Of a stretch of DNA of 64,000 nt, positions 1-9,942 are shown piece after piece (position 1 is the first letter of the stretch; each line of letters starts with the position of its first letter). The position numbers and the translations under genes were made by a program. The notes under the pieces are model-generated. The model made no database searches. It saw only the letters and a list, made by a program, of their open reading frames with translations, and had not been told where the DNA came from. Source of the DNA: Synechococcus sp. CBW1107 (lineage in GTDB: Bacteria > Cyanobacteriota > Cyanobacteriia > PCC-6307 > Cyanobiaceae); contig NZ_CP064908.1 in the NCBI RefSeq assembly GCF_015841355.1, positions 3,038,001-3,102,000 on the forward strand. The letters are read 5' to 3'.

Positions 1-385
1 GGCATCTTCCCCAATGATCCAGCGATCGTGCGCCTGGTGGGCAGCCAGCTGCTGGAGCAGCAGGAGGAATGGCAGCTGGAGCGTCGCCGCTTCTTCTCTG
101 AGGCCACCATGGCCAAGATCCCAGAGCCAGAAGAGCCCTTGGAGCTCACCGATGCAGATCCGAACGCCCAGCCGGCTGCAACCATCAGCTGAAGCGCACC
201 AGCTTCTACCTCGATCTACACAGAACACATCGATCGCTGAGTTGCCAATTCAGCGATCAGGGTTCATAATGGATCAATGGAGCTGCGCAATCAGCTTCCA
301 AGCAGTCATCCCCTGACTGCTCCTGTTCACCCTCCGGAGAGGGTCACAGGACCTCCTGAGTTACACCACTCGGAGGGGCGCTACC
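1..385 (+). mobile_element. IS256-family element, copy A (right-end fragment)
   Basis: The window opens inside an IS256-type transposase read on the plus strand. Bases 1-192 encode its last 63 residues, identical to the C-terminus of the intact copy at 2832-4088, ending at TGA 190-192. The non-coding tail and the right terminal repeat run to about 385; the repeat contains the block CTCCTGAGTTACACCACT. Directly after it the sequence jumps into the interior of another copy (B). Copy A therefore appears inserted in, or recombined with, copy B. The rest of A lies outside the window. Confidence 0.85.
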
Positions 386-1323
386 TTGCGCAGGAAGTGC
401 ACCCGGCACCTCTGCCAGCTACTGCCCTGGAACATCCGCTTGATCGCTGCCGTCAGGCCCAGGTGGGCATCCGAGATCACCAGGCGGGTGCCGTCGAGGC
501 CACGCTCCTTGAGTGAGCCCAGGAACTGACGCCAGAAGCCCTCCGCCTCGCTGTCGCCCACGGCAATGCCGAGAACTTCGCGGTAGCCGAGGGCATTGAT
601 GCCGATCGCCACCACCACCGCCCGCGACACCACCTGCATATTTCGGCCCAGGCGGCCGTGGAGGTAGGTGGCGTCGAGGTAGACGTAGGGAAAGCGGGCA
701 TGGTCAAGCGGCCGGCCCAGAAAGGCTTTCACCTGCTCATCGAGCCCCTGGCAGATGCGGCTCACCTCCGATTTGGAGATGCCGCTGGCCCCGCCCAGCG
801 CCTCCACCAGGGCGTCGACCTTGCGGGTGGAGATCCCGCCGGTGTAGGCCTCCATCACCACGGCGTAGAGCGCCTTGTCCACCCGGCGGCGTGGCTCCAG
901 CCAGCTGGGAAAGAAGCTGCCCTGCCGCAACCTGGGAATGGCCAGGCTGAGGTCGCCCACCTGGGTGGTGAGCAGCCGCTCCCGGTAGCCGTTGCGATGG
1001 GTGGAGCGCTGATCGGGGCAGCGCTCATGGAGTTGAGCGCCCGTGAGGGCAGAAACCTCGGCTTCCAGCAGGTCCTGGAAACCCCGGCGCACGATCTCTG
1101 GGATCAGGGCGCCAGCGGTGGTGCCCTCCATGAGCTGGCTCAGCTCGGAGGCGCCACTATGGGTGAGGGTCATGGTCTGTGTTCGGTTTGGTGGTAGTTC
1201 TCCGAACAGGGTCACAGACCGGCCCACCCATTGCCACAGCTGAAATCTGAGGGAGGTGAGCCGTCAGCCCCGGCTACGCCGGGGCTGATCCTCCTGAGTT
1301 ACACCACTTGCTGGGACGCCGCT
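386..1323 (-). mobile_element. IS256-family element, copy B (truncated)
   Basis: Minus-strand copy of the same element. It keeps the left terminal repeat (ending at 1323) and the transposase start (ATG at 1173) but loses the C-terminal third, because copy A abuts it at 385/386. The open frame runs on into copy A's terminal repeat and stops at 361. The two early catalytic aspartates (DATY and SDAH) are retained. The conserved glutamate block NPLERLNKE is gone, so the product should be inactive. Confidence 0.85.
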
Positions 1324-1473
1324 GTCGATTTGAAGATGCTGCTGCTCACAGGTCCATTCAGCCGGCCACCCTGTTCGATTCCTGAAACACTATGCAAGCG
1401 ATCATGGCTTGAATAATTTATGTAATATTTACTACATATGTGAAGAGGTGTATCAACCTGTCCATCTGATGAC

Positions 1474-1770
1474 TTGACCTTTAAGATGACGACAGGCCAA
1501 GGCCTTATGTTAATTGACTTATTATCCATGTCCTCAGATCAGCACACTTTTCAATCTGCTACTGAACCTGTTAAGTTTCCAGCTTGCCTCTCTCTTGTGG
1601 ACGGCTATTTTGCCAACTGTCAGCTGGTTTACCAACACAACAAGGAAATTGGCGCCTCTCAAGAAGAGGTATTGAGCGTTCCCAGTGAGCTCTCTAAAGA
1701 GTTTCAAAAACTTTCACCGACTATTAAAAACCTTGGCAGGGCTTTCGAGCTTGGCTTGTTGCACGATTGA
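1474..1770 (+). CDS. hypothetical protein in AT-rich spacer
   Basis: A 98-residue frame opening with TTG; an internal ATG at 1486 would give 94 residues. It lies in a clearly AT-richer stretch (about 1324-2190) between IS debris. I recognise no domain. The product is mostly polar with a leucine/serine-rich start and no membrane segment. It could be a chance frame or the remnant of an imported gene, and no RBS is convincing. Confidence 0.25.
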   Translation: MTFKMTTGQGLMLIDLLSMSSDQHTFQSATEPVKFPACLSLVDGYFANCQLVYQHNKEIGASQEEVLSVPSELSKEFQKLSPTIKNLGRAFELGLLHD

Positions 1771-2240
1771 ACTTCATTTGATTTGTATTATCTGCTCTTT
1801 TGCTTGACCCCATTCCTGAATGCGTATTGAAGTCGTAAGCCAAGGTTATACGACCTATTGACGCTGACGAGTCTCCCTTGAAGGGCCCGATTCTATGTAT
1901 ATAATCTTATACTTTATTCTAACTTCATGATAATAAAATATTATAATTTATTGGCTACTGAGAAATAAGGCAGTCTCTGCTGTCTTTCATAATCATCTTT
2001 GGTTGTTAAGTCACCTGGCTCTCAGACTCTTTCTGGGATTCCTAATCGCCTAATTCAGTCATTTTGAGCTGAGCCAAGCGTATTGAAAATTCCTGTCCTA
2101 TCTGATGTTGGCATGGATTGACTTAGGGCCTCCTGAGAAAGGGCAGAGCAGCTGCACTGCAATGGATCTGAACAGTCTTCGACTGTAGAATGTACGCAAT
2201 TCGGCTCGATATCGCCGAAAAGCAGCCCAGAGTTTTCCAC
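1771..2240. other. AT-rich intergenic stretch, no gene seen
   Basis: About 470 bases of low-GC sequence with A/T runs (for example 1895-1960). No frame is credible. It contrasts with the GC-rich surroundings and probably came in with, or between, mobile elements. The only thing recognised is the upstream part of the DUF772-type transposase frame, which could start as early as 2190. Confidence 0.4.
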
Positions 2241-2638
2241 ATGTATCGACGCGAGCATCGTCATCAGCTCTCGTTTGAGGATTTCTTCTTGCCGTTCGGT
2301 GGCCAGCTCTCTGGGGAAAATCGCTGGATCAAGCTCGCGGAGCTCATTCCCTGGAATGAGTTGGAGGACGACTACGCGTCGCAGTTCTGCAAAGGCTTTG
2401 GGGCGCCTGCCAAGCCATTTCGAATGGCACTGGGTGCACTGATCATCAAGGCTCGCCTGGTGATCACAGACGAAGAGCTGGTCGAGCAGATCAAGGAGAA
2501 TCCGTACCTTCAATTCTTCATTGGATTGGAAGCATTCCAGTTCTGCGCACCGTTCGATCCATCGATGATGGTCTATTTCCGGAAGCGCCTGCCAGAGTCA
2601 GTGATCAACGACTGCAACGAACGGATCGTTCGCCATGG
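2241..2638 (+). pseudogene. IS5/IS1182-like (DUF772) transposase, 3' truncated
   Basis: The N-terminal 130 or so residues of a DUF772-type transposase, with the usual order: a MYRREHRHQLSFEDF start, LIPW, a long helix, FFIGLEAFQ and MMVYFRKRLPE. I chose ATG 2241 because family members begin with this block; an upstream ATG at 2190 is also open. The frame is cut at about 2638 by the right end of IS256 copy C. The missing C-terminal catalytic part does not reappear on the other side of copy C, so sequence was lost by deletion or recombination between IS copies. Confidence 0.7.
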
Positions 2639-4238
2639 GGTAGCGCCCCTCCGAGTGGTGTAACTCAGGAGGTCCTGTGACCCTCTCCGGAGGGTGAACA
2701 GGAGCAGTCAGGGGATGACTGCTTGGAAGCTGATTGCGCAGCTCCATTGATCCATTATGAACCCTGATCGCTGAATTGGCAACTCAGCGATCGATGTGTT
2801 CTGTGTAGATCGAGGTAGAAGCTGGTGCGCTTCAGCTGATGGTTGCAGCCGGCTGGGCGTTCGGATCTGCATCGGTGAGCTCCAAGGGCTCTTCTGGCTC
2901 TGGGATCTTGGCCATGGTGGCCTCAGAGAAGAAGCGGCGACGCTCCAGCTGCCATTCCTCCTGCTGCTCCAGCAGCTGGCTGCCCACCAGGCGCACGATC
3001 GCTGGATCATTGGGGAAGATGCCGACCACGTTGGTGCGGCGTTTGATCTCCTTGTTGAGGCGCTCGAGCGGGTTGGTGCTCCAGACCTTGCGCCAGTGCT
3101 CCTGGGGGAAGTGCAGGAAGGCCAGCACGTCGTCCCGGGCGGCTTCCATCACGGGCACGGCGCCGGGGAACTGCTTGCGCAGCATCTCGGTGACCCGCTG
3201 CCAGTGGGCGCGCACCTGATCTGGAGCCTGGATCACGAACACCGCTTTCATGGCAGCGGCCACCATGTCCTGGCCGGCCTTGGGCACATGGCTCAGCAGG
3301 TTGCGCAGGAAGTGCACCCGGCACCTCTGCCAGCTACTGCCCTGGAACATCCGCTTGATCGCTGCCGTCAGGCCCAGGTGGGCATCCGAGATCACCAGGC
3401 GGGTGCCGTCGAGGCCACGCTCCTTGAGTGAGCCCAGGAACTGACGCCAGAAGCCCTCCGCCTCGCTGTCGCCCACGGCAATGCCGAGAACTTCGCGGTA
3501 GCCGAGGGCATTGATGCCGATCGCCACCACCACCGCCCGCGACACCACCTGCATATTTCGGCCCAGGCGGCCGTGGAGGTAGGTGGCGTCGAGGTAGACG
3601 TAGGGAAAGCGGGCATGGTCAAGCGGCCGGCCCAGAAAGGCTTTCACCTGCTCATCGAGCCCCTGGCAGATGCGGCTCACCTCCGATTTGGAGATGCCGC
3701 TGGCCCCGCCCAGCGCCTCCACCAGGGCGTCGACCTTGCGGGTGGAGATCCCGCCGGTGTAGGCCTCCATCACCACGGCGTAGAGCGCCTTGTCCACCCG
3801 GCGGCGTGGCTCCAGCCAGCTGGGAAAGAAGCTGCCCTGCCGCAACCTGGGAATGGCCAGGCTGAGGTCGCCCACCTGGGTGGTGAGCAGCCGCTCCCGG
3901 TAGCCGTTGCGATGGGTGGAGCGCTGATCGGGGCAGCGCTCATGGAGTTGAGCGCCCGTGAGGGCAGAAACCTCGGCTTCCAGCAGGTCCTGGAAACCCC
4001 GGCGCACGATCTCTGGGATCAGGGCGCCAGCGGTGGTGCCCTCCATGAGCTGGCTCAGCTCGGAGGCGCCACTATGGGTGAGGGTCATGGTCTGTGTTCG
4101 GTTTGGTGGTAGTTCTCCGAACAGGGTCACAGACCGGCCCACCCATTGCCACAGCTGAAATCTGAGGGAGGTGAGCCGTCAGCCCCGGCTACGCCGGGGC
4201 TGATCCTCCTGAGTTACACCACTTGCTGGGACGCCGCT
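2639..4238 (-). mobile_element. IS256-family element, copy C (complete)
   Basis: A 1,600-bp unit bounded by imperfect terminal inverted repeats of about 33 bp. Both contain AGTGGTGTAACTCAGGAGG, preceded by exactly 15 bases at each end, and this equal spacing fixes the boundaries. It carries one transposase gene. The flanks (CGCCATGG on the left, CCAGGCGG on the right) do not match as a target duplication, so the flanks were rearranged after insertion. The right side opens straight into copy D. Confidence 0.9.
2832..4088 (-). CDS. IS256-family transposase (intact copy)
   Basis: A mutator-type DDE transposase of 418 residues from ATG 4088, a normal length for IS256. An in-frame ATG at 4142 would add 18 residues not typical of the family. 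Visible catalytic residues are the aspartate in YLDATYLHG, the aspartate in VISDAHLGL and the glutamate in NPLERLNKEIKRR. A basic, Trp/Arg-rich tail follows. The gene fills copy C and is the only full-length transposase among the four copies, so it is the likely source of any activity. Confidence 0.93.
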   Translation of the reverse strand: MTLTHSGASELSQLMEGTTAGALIPEIVRRGFQDLLEAEVSALTGAQLHERCPDQRSTHRNGYRERLLTTQVGDLSLAIPRLRQGSFFPSWLEPRRRVDKALYAVVMEAYTGGISTRKVDALVEALGGASGISKSEVSRICQGLDEQVKAFLGRPLDHARFPYVYLDATYLHGRLGRNMQVVSRAVVVAIGINALGYREVLGIAVGDSEAEGFWRQFLGSLKERGLDGTRLVISDAHLGLTAAIKRMFQGSSWQRCRVHFLRNLLSHVPKAGQDMVAAAMKAVFVIQAPDQVRAHWQRVTEMLRKQFPGAVPVMEAARDDVLAFLHFPQEHWRKVWSTNPLERLNKEIKRRTNVVGIFPNDPAIVRLVGSQLLEQQEEWQLERRRFFSEATMAKIPEPEEPLELTDADPNAQPAATIS

Positions 4239-5082
4239 CCAGGCGGGTGCCGTCGAGGCCACGCTCCTTGAGTGAGCCCAGGAACTGACGCCAGAAGCCC
4301 TCCGCCTCGCTGTCGCCCACGGCAATGCCGAGAACTTCGCGGTAGCCGAGGGCATTGATGCCGATCGCCACCACCACCGCCCGCGACACCACCTGCATAT
4401 TTCGGCCCAGGCGGCCGTGGAGGTAGGTGGCGTCGAGGTAGACGTAGGGAAAGCGGGCATGGTCAAGCGGCCGGCCCAGAAAGGCTTTCACCTGCTCATC
4501 GAGCCCCTGGCAGATGCGGCTCACCTCCGATTTGGAGATGCCGCTGGCCCCGCCCAGCGCCTCCACCAGGGCGTCGACCTTGCGGGTGGAGATCCCGCCG
4601 GTGTAGGCCTCCATCACCACGGCGTAGAGCGCCTTGTCCACCCGGCGGCGTGGCTCCAGCCAGCTGGGAAAGAAGCTGCCCTGCCGCAACCTGGGAATGG
4701 CCAGGCTGAGGTCGCCCACCTGGGTGGTGAGCAGCCGCTCCCGGTAGCCGTTGCGATGGGTGGAGCGCTGATCGGGGCAGCGCTCATGGAGTTGAGCGCC
4801 CGTGAGGGCAGAAACCTCGGCTTCCAGCAGGTCCTGGAAACCCCGGCGCACGATCTCTGGGATCAGGGCGCCAGCGGTGGTGCCCTCCATGAGCTGGCTC
4901 AGCTCGGAGGCGCCACTATGGGTGAGGGTCATGGTCTGTGTTCGGTTTGGTGGTAGTTCTCCGAACAGGGTCACAGACCGGCCCACCCATTGCCACAGCT
5001 GAAATCTGAGGGAGGTGAGCCGTCAGCCCCGGCTACGCCGGGGCTGATCCTCCTGAGTTACACCACTTGCTGGGACGCCGCT
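4239..5082 (-). mobile_element. IS256-family element, copy D (truncated)
   Basis: Left-end portion of a fourth copy on the minus strand, with transposase start ATG 4932 and left terminal repeat ending at 5082. Its interior begins abruptly at 4239, next to copy C, so it was interrupted by C within the codons around the second catalytic aspartate. The frame stops inside C's terminal repeat at 4189. On the right it breaks an ISAs1-type transposase gene. Confidence 0.85.
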
Positions 5083-5960
5083 CCGGAAGGTCTTGCCGTC
5101 GCGGGTCCCGACGGCGGCCATCTCCACAATCCAACTGGTGCCGCTCCAGGCCTCACGGATGTGCTCCGGTGCCGCTTTGGCGCGGAGCGTCCAGGTGATG
5201 TCGCGGCCGTGGCTGATCTCATGATCCGTTGCCACCAAAGGGATGTGGCGTTTCCCCTGAAACTGGCATCGGATCTGGCGATGCAGTGTCTTCTGGTTGG
5301 CTTTCACCGTCAGGAGGAAGTCGGCCCCCTGCTCGGTGAGCTGTTGAAAAAAGGTTTCTGGGTGTGGAGCGCATCCGCCTGGATCAGTACCCCCTCCAGG
5401 TCGAGCTCGCCCAGCAGCTGTTTCAGCACTGCCCGCTCGTGGTTCGCGCCAGTGGCGTAGCAGGCCTGAGAGATCGCCACACCCAAGGCAGCTGAGTACA
5501 GCGTCACCTGGGCAATGAACGCCGAACCACCGGCGGGTGTGGTCTCGATCGAGCCCCTCAGGGTCTTGCCGTCACACACCAGCTGATCGAGATCCGCTGC
5601 ACCACCTGGGATCTGGGCGATCGTCCAATCACGGATGGCCGCGCACAGGGCCGCCACATCCACCTGCAGGAAGAAGTAGCGGAACGCTGAATCCGATGGG
5701 GGCCGCCGCAGCTCCAGGCCCAGCGCCTCGGTGAGTACGCCGTGGTGCCGACGGGCAAAGCGTTCCAGATCCCGCAGGCTTTCGCAGCCGCTCAGGATGC
5801 CCAGCACCGCCACCAGCAGCAGGTACCAGGCCGGAATGCGCACCCCACGCCGCATGCGCGCATCCGGTATCGCCTTGAGGAAGCTGATCAGATCAAGATC
5901 AGTTGCGGCAGAGGCGGTTTCGGGCACAAGGAAGGGGCGATACCACCCAACAAACCCCAT
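5083..5960 (-). pseudogene. ISAs1-family transposase, frameshifted and truncated
   Basis: An H-repeat/ISAs1-type transposase reading leftward from about 5960. Family landmarks appear in order: FLKAIPDARMRRG, GCESLRDLERFAR, PPSDSAFRYFF, CDGKTLRGS, IQADALHTQKPFF, KANQKTLHRQ and a SHGRDITW block. A one-base change in the A/T homopolymer near 5345-5351 breaks the frame: the first part ends at 5310, the second resumes through KANQKT. IS256 copy D then removes the C-terminus after DGKTF at about 5083. It is doubly inactivated. Confidence 0.85.
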
Positions 5961-6267
5961 GCCGGCGGCTCAGGCCAGAGCACCTGTGACACACTTTGAA
6001 TCAGCCCTGGGGCCTGACCGGTGCCGGCTTCTGTGGGCCGACCATGCCGACCTCCTCTGAGCCGCGGGGATCGAGGCCACCGGCTGGAGCTGGCGGCTGG
6101 GGTGGCTGCTCACTGAAGGTGACTGCCCAGGGCGCCTGCTCATCGAGGATCGCGCTGCCCTGGTCGCTGCTGCTGATGGCGGCATACAGCTGCTGCACGC
6201 CGCCCCCTGCGTCAGGAAAGTTGTCCGCTCGGTCTGACCCATCCACCAGGGGGCCAAACCGACGACC

Positions 6268-6777
6268 ATGAAACCGACCTATGACACCGCTGTGCGGGAC
6301 CAAGTCCGCCAGCGCATGAGCCCGCCAAACCGGGAGAGCGTGGCCGAGATCGCCCGCTCCACCGGGATCACGACCCAGACCCTCTACAACTGGCGCAGCC
6401 AGTGGCAGAAGCAGGGTCAGCTCGTGCCAGCCACCACCAAGCCGCCGGAGCAGTGGAGCGCTCTCGACAAGCTGGCCGCTGTGATCCAGGCGGCCGGCCT
6501 GAGTGGCCCTGATCTCGGGGCCTTCTGCCGTGAGCGGGGCCTCTACCCCAAACAGCTTGCCCGCTGGCGGCAGGCCGCCGAGGATGCCAATGGCCCCAGC
6601 GCTCCGAGCATGGCTGATCAGCGAGAACTTCAGCGTAAGAATCAGGAGCTGATTCGCCAGAATCGCCGCTTACAACGCGAATTGGAGAAGAAGGAGAAGG
6701 CTCTCTCGGAGGCGGCAACACTGCTGATGCTCTCAAAAAAGCTCGATCAGCTGTGGCCACGGGACGAGGAACAATGA
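6268..6777 (+). CDS. IS3-family OrfA (DNA-binding protein)
   Basis: A 169-residue protein with an N-terminal helix-turn-helix (SVAEIARSTGITTQTLYNWR, about residues 23-42), a second HTH-like segment (GAFCRERGLYPKQLARWR) and a C-terminal coiled coil (QRKNQELIRQNRRLQRELEKK, about 115-140). It would bind the terminal repeats and dimerise through the coiled coil. Its TGA overlaps the OrfB ATG (ATGA at 6774-6777), which implies translational coupling rather than an obligatory frameshift. Confidence 0.88.
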   Translation: MKPTYDTAVRDQVRQRMSPPNRESVAEIARSTGITTQTLYNWRSQWQKQGQLVPATTKPPEQWSALDKLAAVIQAAGLSGPDLGAFCRERGLYPKQLARWRQAAEDANGPSAPSMADQRELQRKNQELIRQNRRLQRELEKKEKALSEAATLLMLSKKLDQLWPRDEEQ

Positions 6778-7832
6778 TCCCGCCAGAGGATAGAAGCCAG
6801 CTGATGGAATTGTTCCGAGAAGGTCTCAAAGAAGGGGCTTCTGCCACGGCGATTGCAGATCTGATCGGTATCTGCTCACGCACGCTACGGCGCTGGGGCA
6901 TTGCGTTCCAGACACATGGATTCAGCCAGGATCGCCGCAAAGGATCTCCACGGAATGTGGCGCACCGATTCACACCAGAAGAGCGGCAGCGCTTAATTCA
7001 CATCGTCAATGATCCGCGATTCGCGGACCTCACTCCCGCCCAGATCGTGGCCATCCTTGCCGAGGAGCGAATCTATGTGGGTTCAGAGTCCACGATTTAC
7101 CGCATCATGCGGCAAGAGGGTCTGCTGAACCACCGTGGCAGAACCCGCCTGCCGCGTGAGCCCAGGGAGGTTCCGGTGTTGGAAGCAACGGGCATCCATC
7201 AAGTACTGGCCTGGGATATCACCCTCCTCCCCGGCCCCGTGAAGGGGCAGTTCTATTACCTCTACATGGTGATGGATGTATGGAGCCGGCGCATCCTCGG
7301 CGCAGAGGTGCATGAGCATGAATGTAGCGAGTTGGCCAGCGCATTCTTTGATCGTGTCTGCCGCGATGAAGGGATCAGCAAGGAGACTGCTGCGGTCCTG
7401 CACTCGGACAATGGCGCCCCCATGCGCTCATTCACTCTGGCGGCCAAGATGGCGGAGCTGGGGGTGTCGCTTTCGTTCTCGAGGCCACGCGTCAGCAATG
7501 ACAACGCCTATGCCGAGTCGTGGTTCCGCACGATGAAATACCACCAGAGTTATCCGCTCAGGCGATTCCGGGATCTGCTTTCGGTGAAAGCCTGGGTGGA
7601 TGGCTTTGTCGAGTGGTACAACGCTGAGCACCGGCACAGCGGCATCAAGTACGTGACGCCCAATCAGCGCCATTACGGCCAGGCTGACGCGATCTGCGCC
7701 ATCCGCCAACAGACCTATGAGGAAGCTCGGCAGAGGCATCCTCAGCGCTGGAGCCGGCCACCCCGCAACTGGTTACAGCCACAGGTTGTGAGCATCAACC
7801 ATCCCCGACCGCAGAAACCTGTGGCTGCTTGA
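6774..7832 (+). CDS. IS3-family OrfB transposase (rve/DDE)
   Basis: A 352-residue integrase-core transposase. The N-terminal HTH part contains SATAIADLIGICSRTLRRWG. The catalytic core has aspartate in LAWDITLLPGPV, aspartate in LHSDNGAPM and glutamate in NAYAESWFRTMKYH, the D,D-35-E pattern of IS3. FVEWYNAEHRHSGIKYVTP is the usual C-terminal signature. The start at 6774 is chosen for the 4-nt overlap with OrfA; a longer in-frame opening at 6753 exists. Both frames look intact, so the element may be active. Confidence 0.9.
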   Translation: MIPPEDRSQLMELFREGLKEGASATAIADLIGICSRTLRRWGIAFQTHGFSQDRRKGSPRNVAHRFTPEERQRLIHIVNDPRFADLTPAQIVAILAEERIYVGSESTIYRIMRQEGLLNHRGRTRLPREPREVPVLEATGIHQVLAWDITLLPGPVKGQFYYLYMVMDVWSRRILGAEVHEHECSELASAFFDRVCRDEGISKETAAVLHSDNGAPMRSFTLAAKMAELGVSLSFSRPRVSNDNAYAESWFRTMKYHQSYPLRRFRDLLSVKAWVDGFVEWYNAEHRHSGIKYVTPNQRHYGQADAICAIRQQTYEEARQRHPQRWSRPPRNWLQPQVVSINHPRPQKPVAA

Positions 7833-8352
7833 CCCTCAACAATCCAGGCCCCCGTGGCTGTCCGATGGCGCCCCTCCAAGGGCGCGATCGGCAACAGCCG
7901 CGATCAGGGGCCGGACGCCCCAACCCCGACCGAAGACAGCCATCGATGACAACAACACCCCGGCCGTGCGGCCCCTGAACCTCAACTCGCAGTACAGTCC
8001 ATCTCGGTGCTCAGCTCAGCACCCCGAGCGGACAACTTCCCTGATAGGTCCCGCCGCGTTGTTGCTGCGGCTGGTCGCGGTAGAAGCGGAAGCGATCGGC
8101 AAACCGCTCGGCGCTCATCGTGGTGGTCATCGGTCGTGGTGCTGACCACTGCCCTTGCCAGCCTCGTTACAGCACCGGCTGACCGGCGCTGATCACCTGT
8201 TCCACGATCTCTACTGCGCGGGACCCGCCCTCAGATGTGGTTACAACGCTCAAGATCAGCGGCGGTACGCATCTTCGAAATATAGCAATTACCCTCGCTT
8301 GCCGCCCGATGCATCTTGTTGTTGGGGGTCAAAGCCGCGTATAATTGGATGG

Positions 8353-9942
8353 CTAATCTAAAATTTCTTCTGGAAGAATAATACGCCTAATGCTTCGCTT
8401 GTCGTCCAGTGGAACTATTGGGCCGTCTGCAGACGTTTCAGCATCTTCCTCCAAAACAAGATCAAGCTGTGGCTGGCTTTTTGTTCCTATAAGATCGACA
8501 TAAGCCCCATAGTCAATACAGTATATATTGTATCTTACCCCTGGGTTGTCCTTGTCGGCATATCCACGTTGCACAAGGTGTAAAACGCGCGCGTCAAATA
8601 ATCGCTGCAACAATGGATGTTTTTGAACTGTTCGCGATGCCAGAAATGCTCTTGCTTGCCGCGTACCAATCACATCATGGATAATGCGAGTCAGCACTTC
8701 CTCCATTTTATCGTCAAGATAGGCTGACTTATCTTTTTCATACCATTCACGAGCTTCGTTCCTGATTGCAGACTTATCTATCTTTGGCCTACCGCGTTTT
8801 GCAGAATTAAAGAAAGCAAGTCTGAAGATATTAATCAAGTCACGAACTACTCCCTCGGCAGCTCTCGCGATTTCCTTAAAAGATTCTTCACTTGAAAAGC
8901 ATGCCGCGATGAAATCAGTAGAGGTGTTAATGGAGTATTGATCACTCAAGTAATCGCCCGGTAAATAAATCTGTAAATGTCTAAACAATATGCTAGCGTA
9001 GAAGGACAGGACTTGGTTCTGATTTCTATCGAGGACATAGTAATCATCAAGGTCCAGTCCCGCAGAAATGTCCGCGCCGACTTCAAGTCCGATATCATTG
9101 TCGTTTAGGCGAGTGCGAAACGAGGATCTATGTTCTAGTGACGCTATCTTTAGAGTACATCTTGTGACAGGAAGCAGCCCTCTCCTTAGAAATTCTGCCA
9201 AGAAGGGTTGTAAGTCAATAGGAATGGAGGCCCATTCATCAATTAAAACGACTAGCTCGGACTTGGTTTCATCTAGAAGGCTGGAGAGTTGCACATGCAG
9301 GTCTGGAAAGTGAATCTTTTCTTGGTGAGTAACTTGATAGGTCTCTTTTGTGGAAGTGATTCCACTTGATACTTGAGAGCCTTTGAGACCTATGTTTGGC
9401 GAGCCCGAAATACTCAGACTTGCTCCAGCCTCATTCTTCGATTCATTCTGATTTGTTATTTCAATCGAATCCCTCCTCTGTGAAGTTGAGAGTGCAACCG
9501 CGACCTGCTCAAGTTGACTTATATATTCAAGATATTGGTATGCACCTTCCTCTTCTGTAAAAGTTGAGATTATCCAGGTGTAAAGCTCGCTAAGAATAGG
9601 GTCTAGCATGTCTTTAAAGAGCATCAAGCATCTTCTTGGTAGAGCTATGCTTTCATCAGAGAACTGAGCTGTACTGCCAAGAGTTCGGCAGTCAATATAG
9701 ACTATGCATGATTTAGATTTCTTCCGAAGCAACTCTTCAAGAAACTTTAGCGCATGTGTCTTCCCCGTGCCCCTGCGCCCAAACAAGATTTGACTATTTC
9801 TATTATCAAGCTGTCCAATAATTCCAGTGTCGACAAAGCTTGCTTGAATCTTTTCAACTTCTGTCTGCTTCTCGGATCGCTCGGATATCTTGGATATGGC
9901 CTGTTTGATTAGAGGGTCTTCTAAAAGGGATTGTCCAGTCAT
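8353..9942 (-). CDS. orphan ORC/CDC6- or KAP-like AAA ATPase
   Basis: A 529-residue protein with a Walker A motif FGRRGTGKTHAL (G55-T62) and a Walker B-like LVVLIDEWAS (about 230-239). After these come a long helical region and a C-terminal part rich in basic and aromatic residues (winged-helix-like HLVQRGYADKDNPG near the end). The class fits STAND/ORC-like P-loop ATPases that bind DNA or gate an effector, but no effector domain is visible. The gene is clearly AT-richer than its neighbours and stands alone, which suggests recent transfer. Such ATPases are often found in defence islands; that role is inferred here. Confidence 0.6.
   Translation of the reverse strand: MTGQSLLEDPLIKQAISKISERSEKQTEVEKIQASFVDTGIIGQLDNRNSQILFGRRGTGKTHALKFLEELLRKKSKSCIVYIDCRTLGSTAQFSDESIALPRRCLMLFKDMLDPILSELYTWIISTFTEEEGAYQYLEYISQLEQVAVALSTSQRRDSIEITNQNESKNEAGASLSISGSPNIGLKGSQVSSGITSTKETYQVTHQEKIHFPDLHVQLSSLLDETKSELVVLIDEWASIPIDLQPFLAEFLRRGLLPVTRCTLKIASLEHRSSFRTRLNDNDIGLEVGADISAGLDLDDYYVLDRNQNQVLSFYASILFRHLQIYLPGDYLSDQYSINTSTDFIAACFSSEESFKEIARAAEGVVRDLINIFRLAFFNSAKRGRPKIDKSAIRNEAREWYEKDKSAYLDDKMEEVLTRIIHDVIGTRQARAFLASRTVQKHPLLQRLFDARVLHLVQRGYADKDNPGVRYNIYCIDYGAYVDLIGTKSQPQLDLVLEEDAETSADGPIVPLDDKRSIRRIILPEEILD

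Larger units (their letters stand above)
6212..8044 (+). mobile_element. IS3-family insertion sequence (complete)
   Basis: Near-perfect terminal inverted repeats define it. The left end reads TCAGGAAAGTTGTCCGCTCGG; the right end, reverse complemented, reads the same with one change (A to G at base 6). Two overlapping frames lie inside in the standard IS3 order. No direct duplication is seen at the flanks (...CCTGCG left, TAGGTC right). The disrupted host gene stays in frame when the two flanks are joined. Confidence 0.88.
6001..8130 (-). pseudogene. small hypothetical gene split by the IS3 element
   Basis: The 5' part is at 8130-8045 (MTTTMSAERFADRFRFY...) and the 3' part at 6211-6001 (...AGGGVQQLYAAI... 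ending in TGA at 6001). Joining the two flanks gives exactly 297 nt, one continuous 98-residue frame, and reads through as RGGTYAGGGVQQLY. I do not recognise the protein; it has a polar N-terminus and a Pro/Gly-rich tail. The IS3 element 6212-8044 interrupts it, so it is broken now. Confidence 0.6.
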
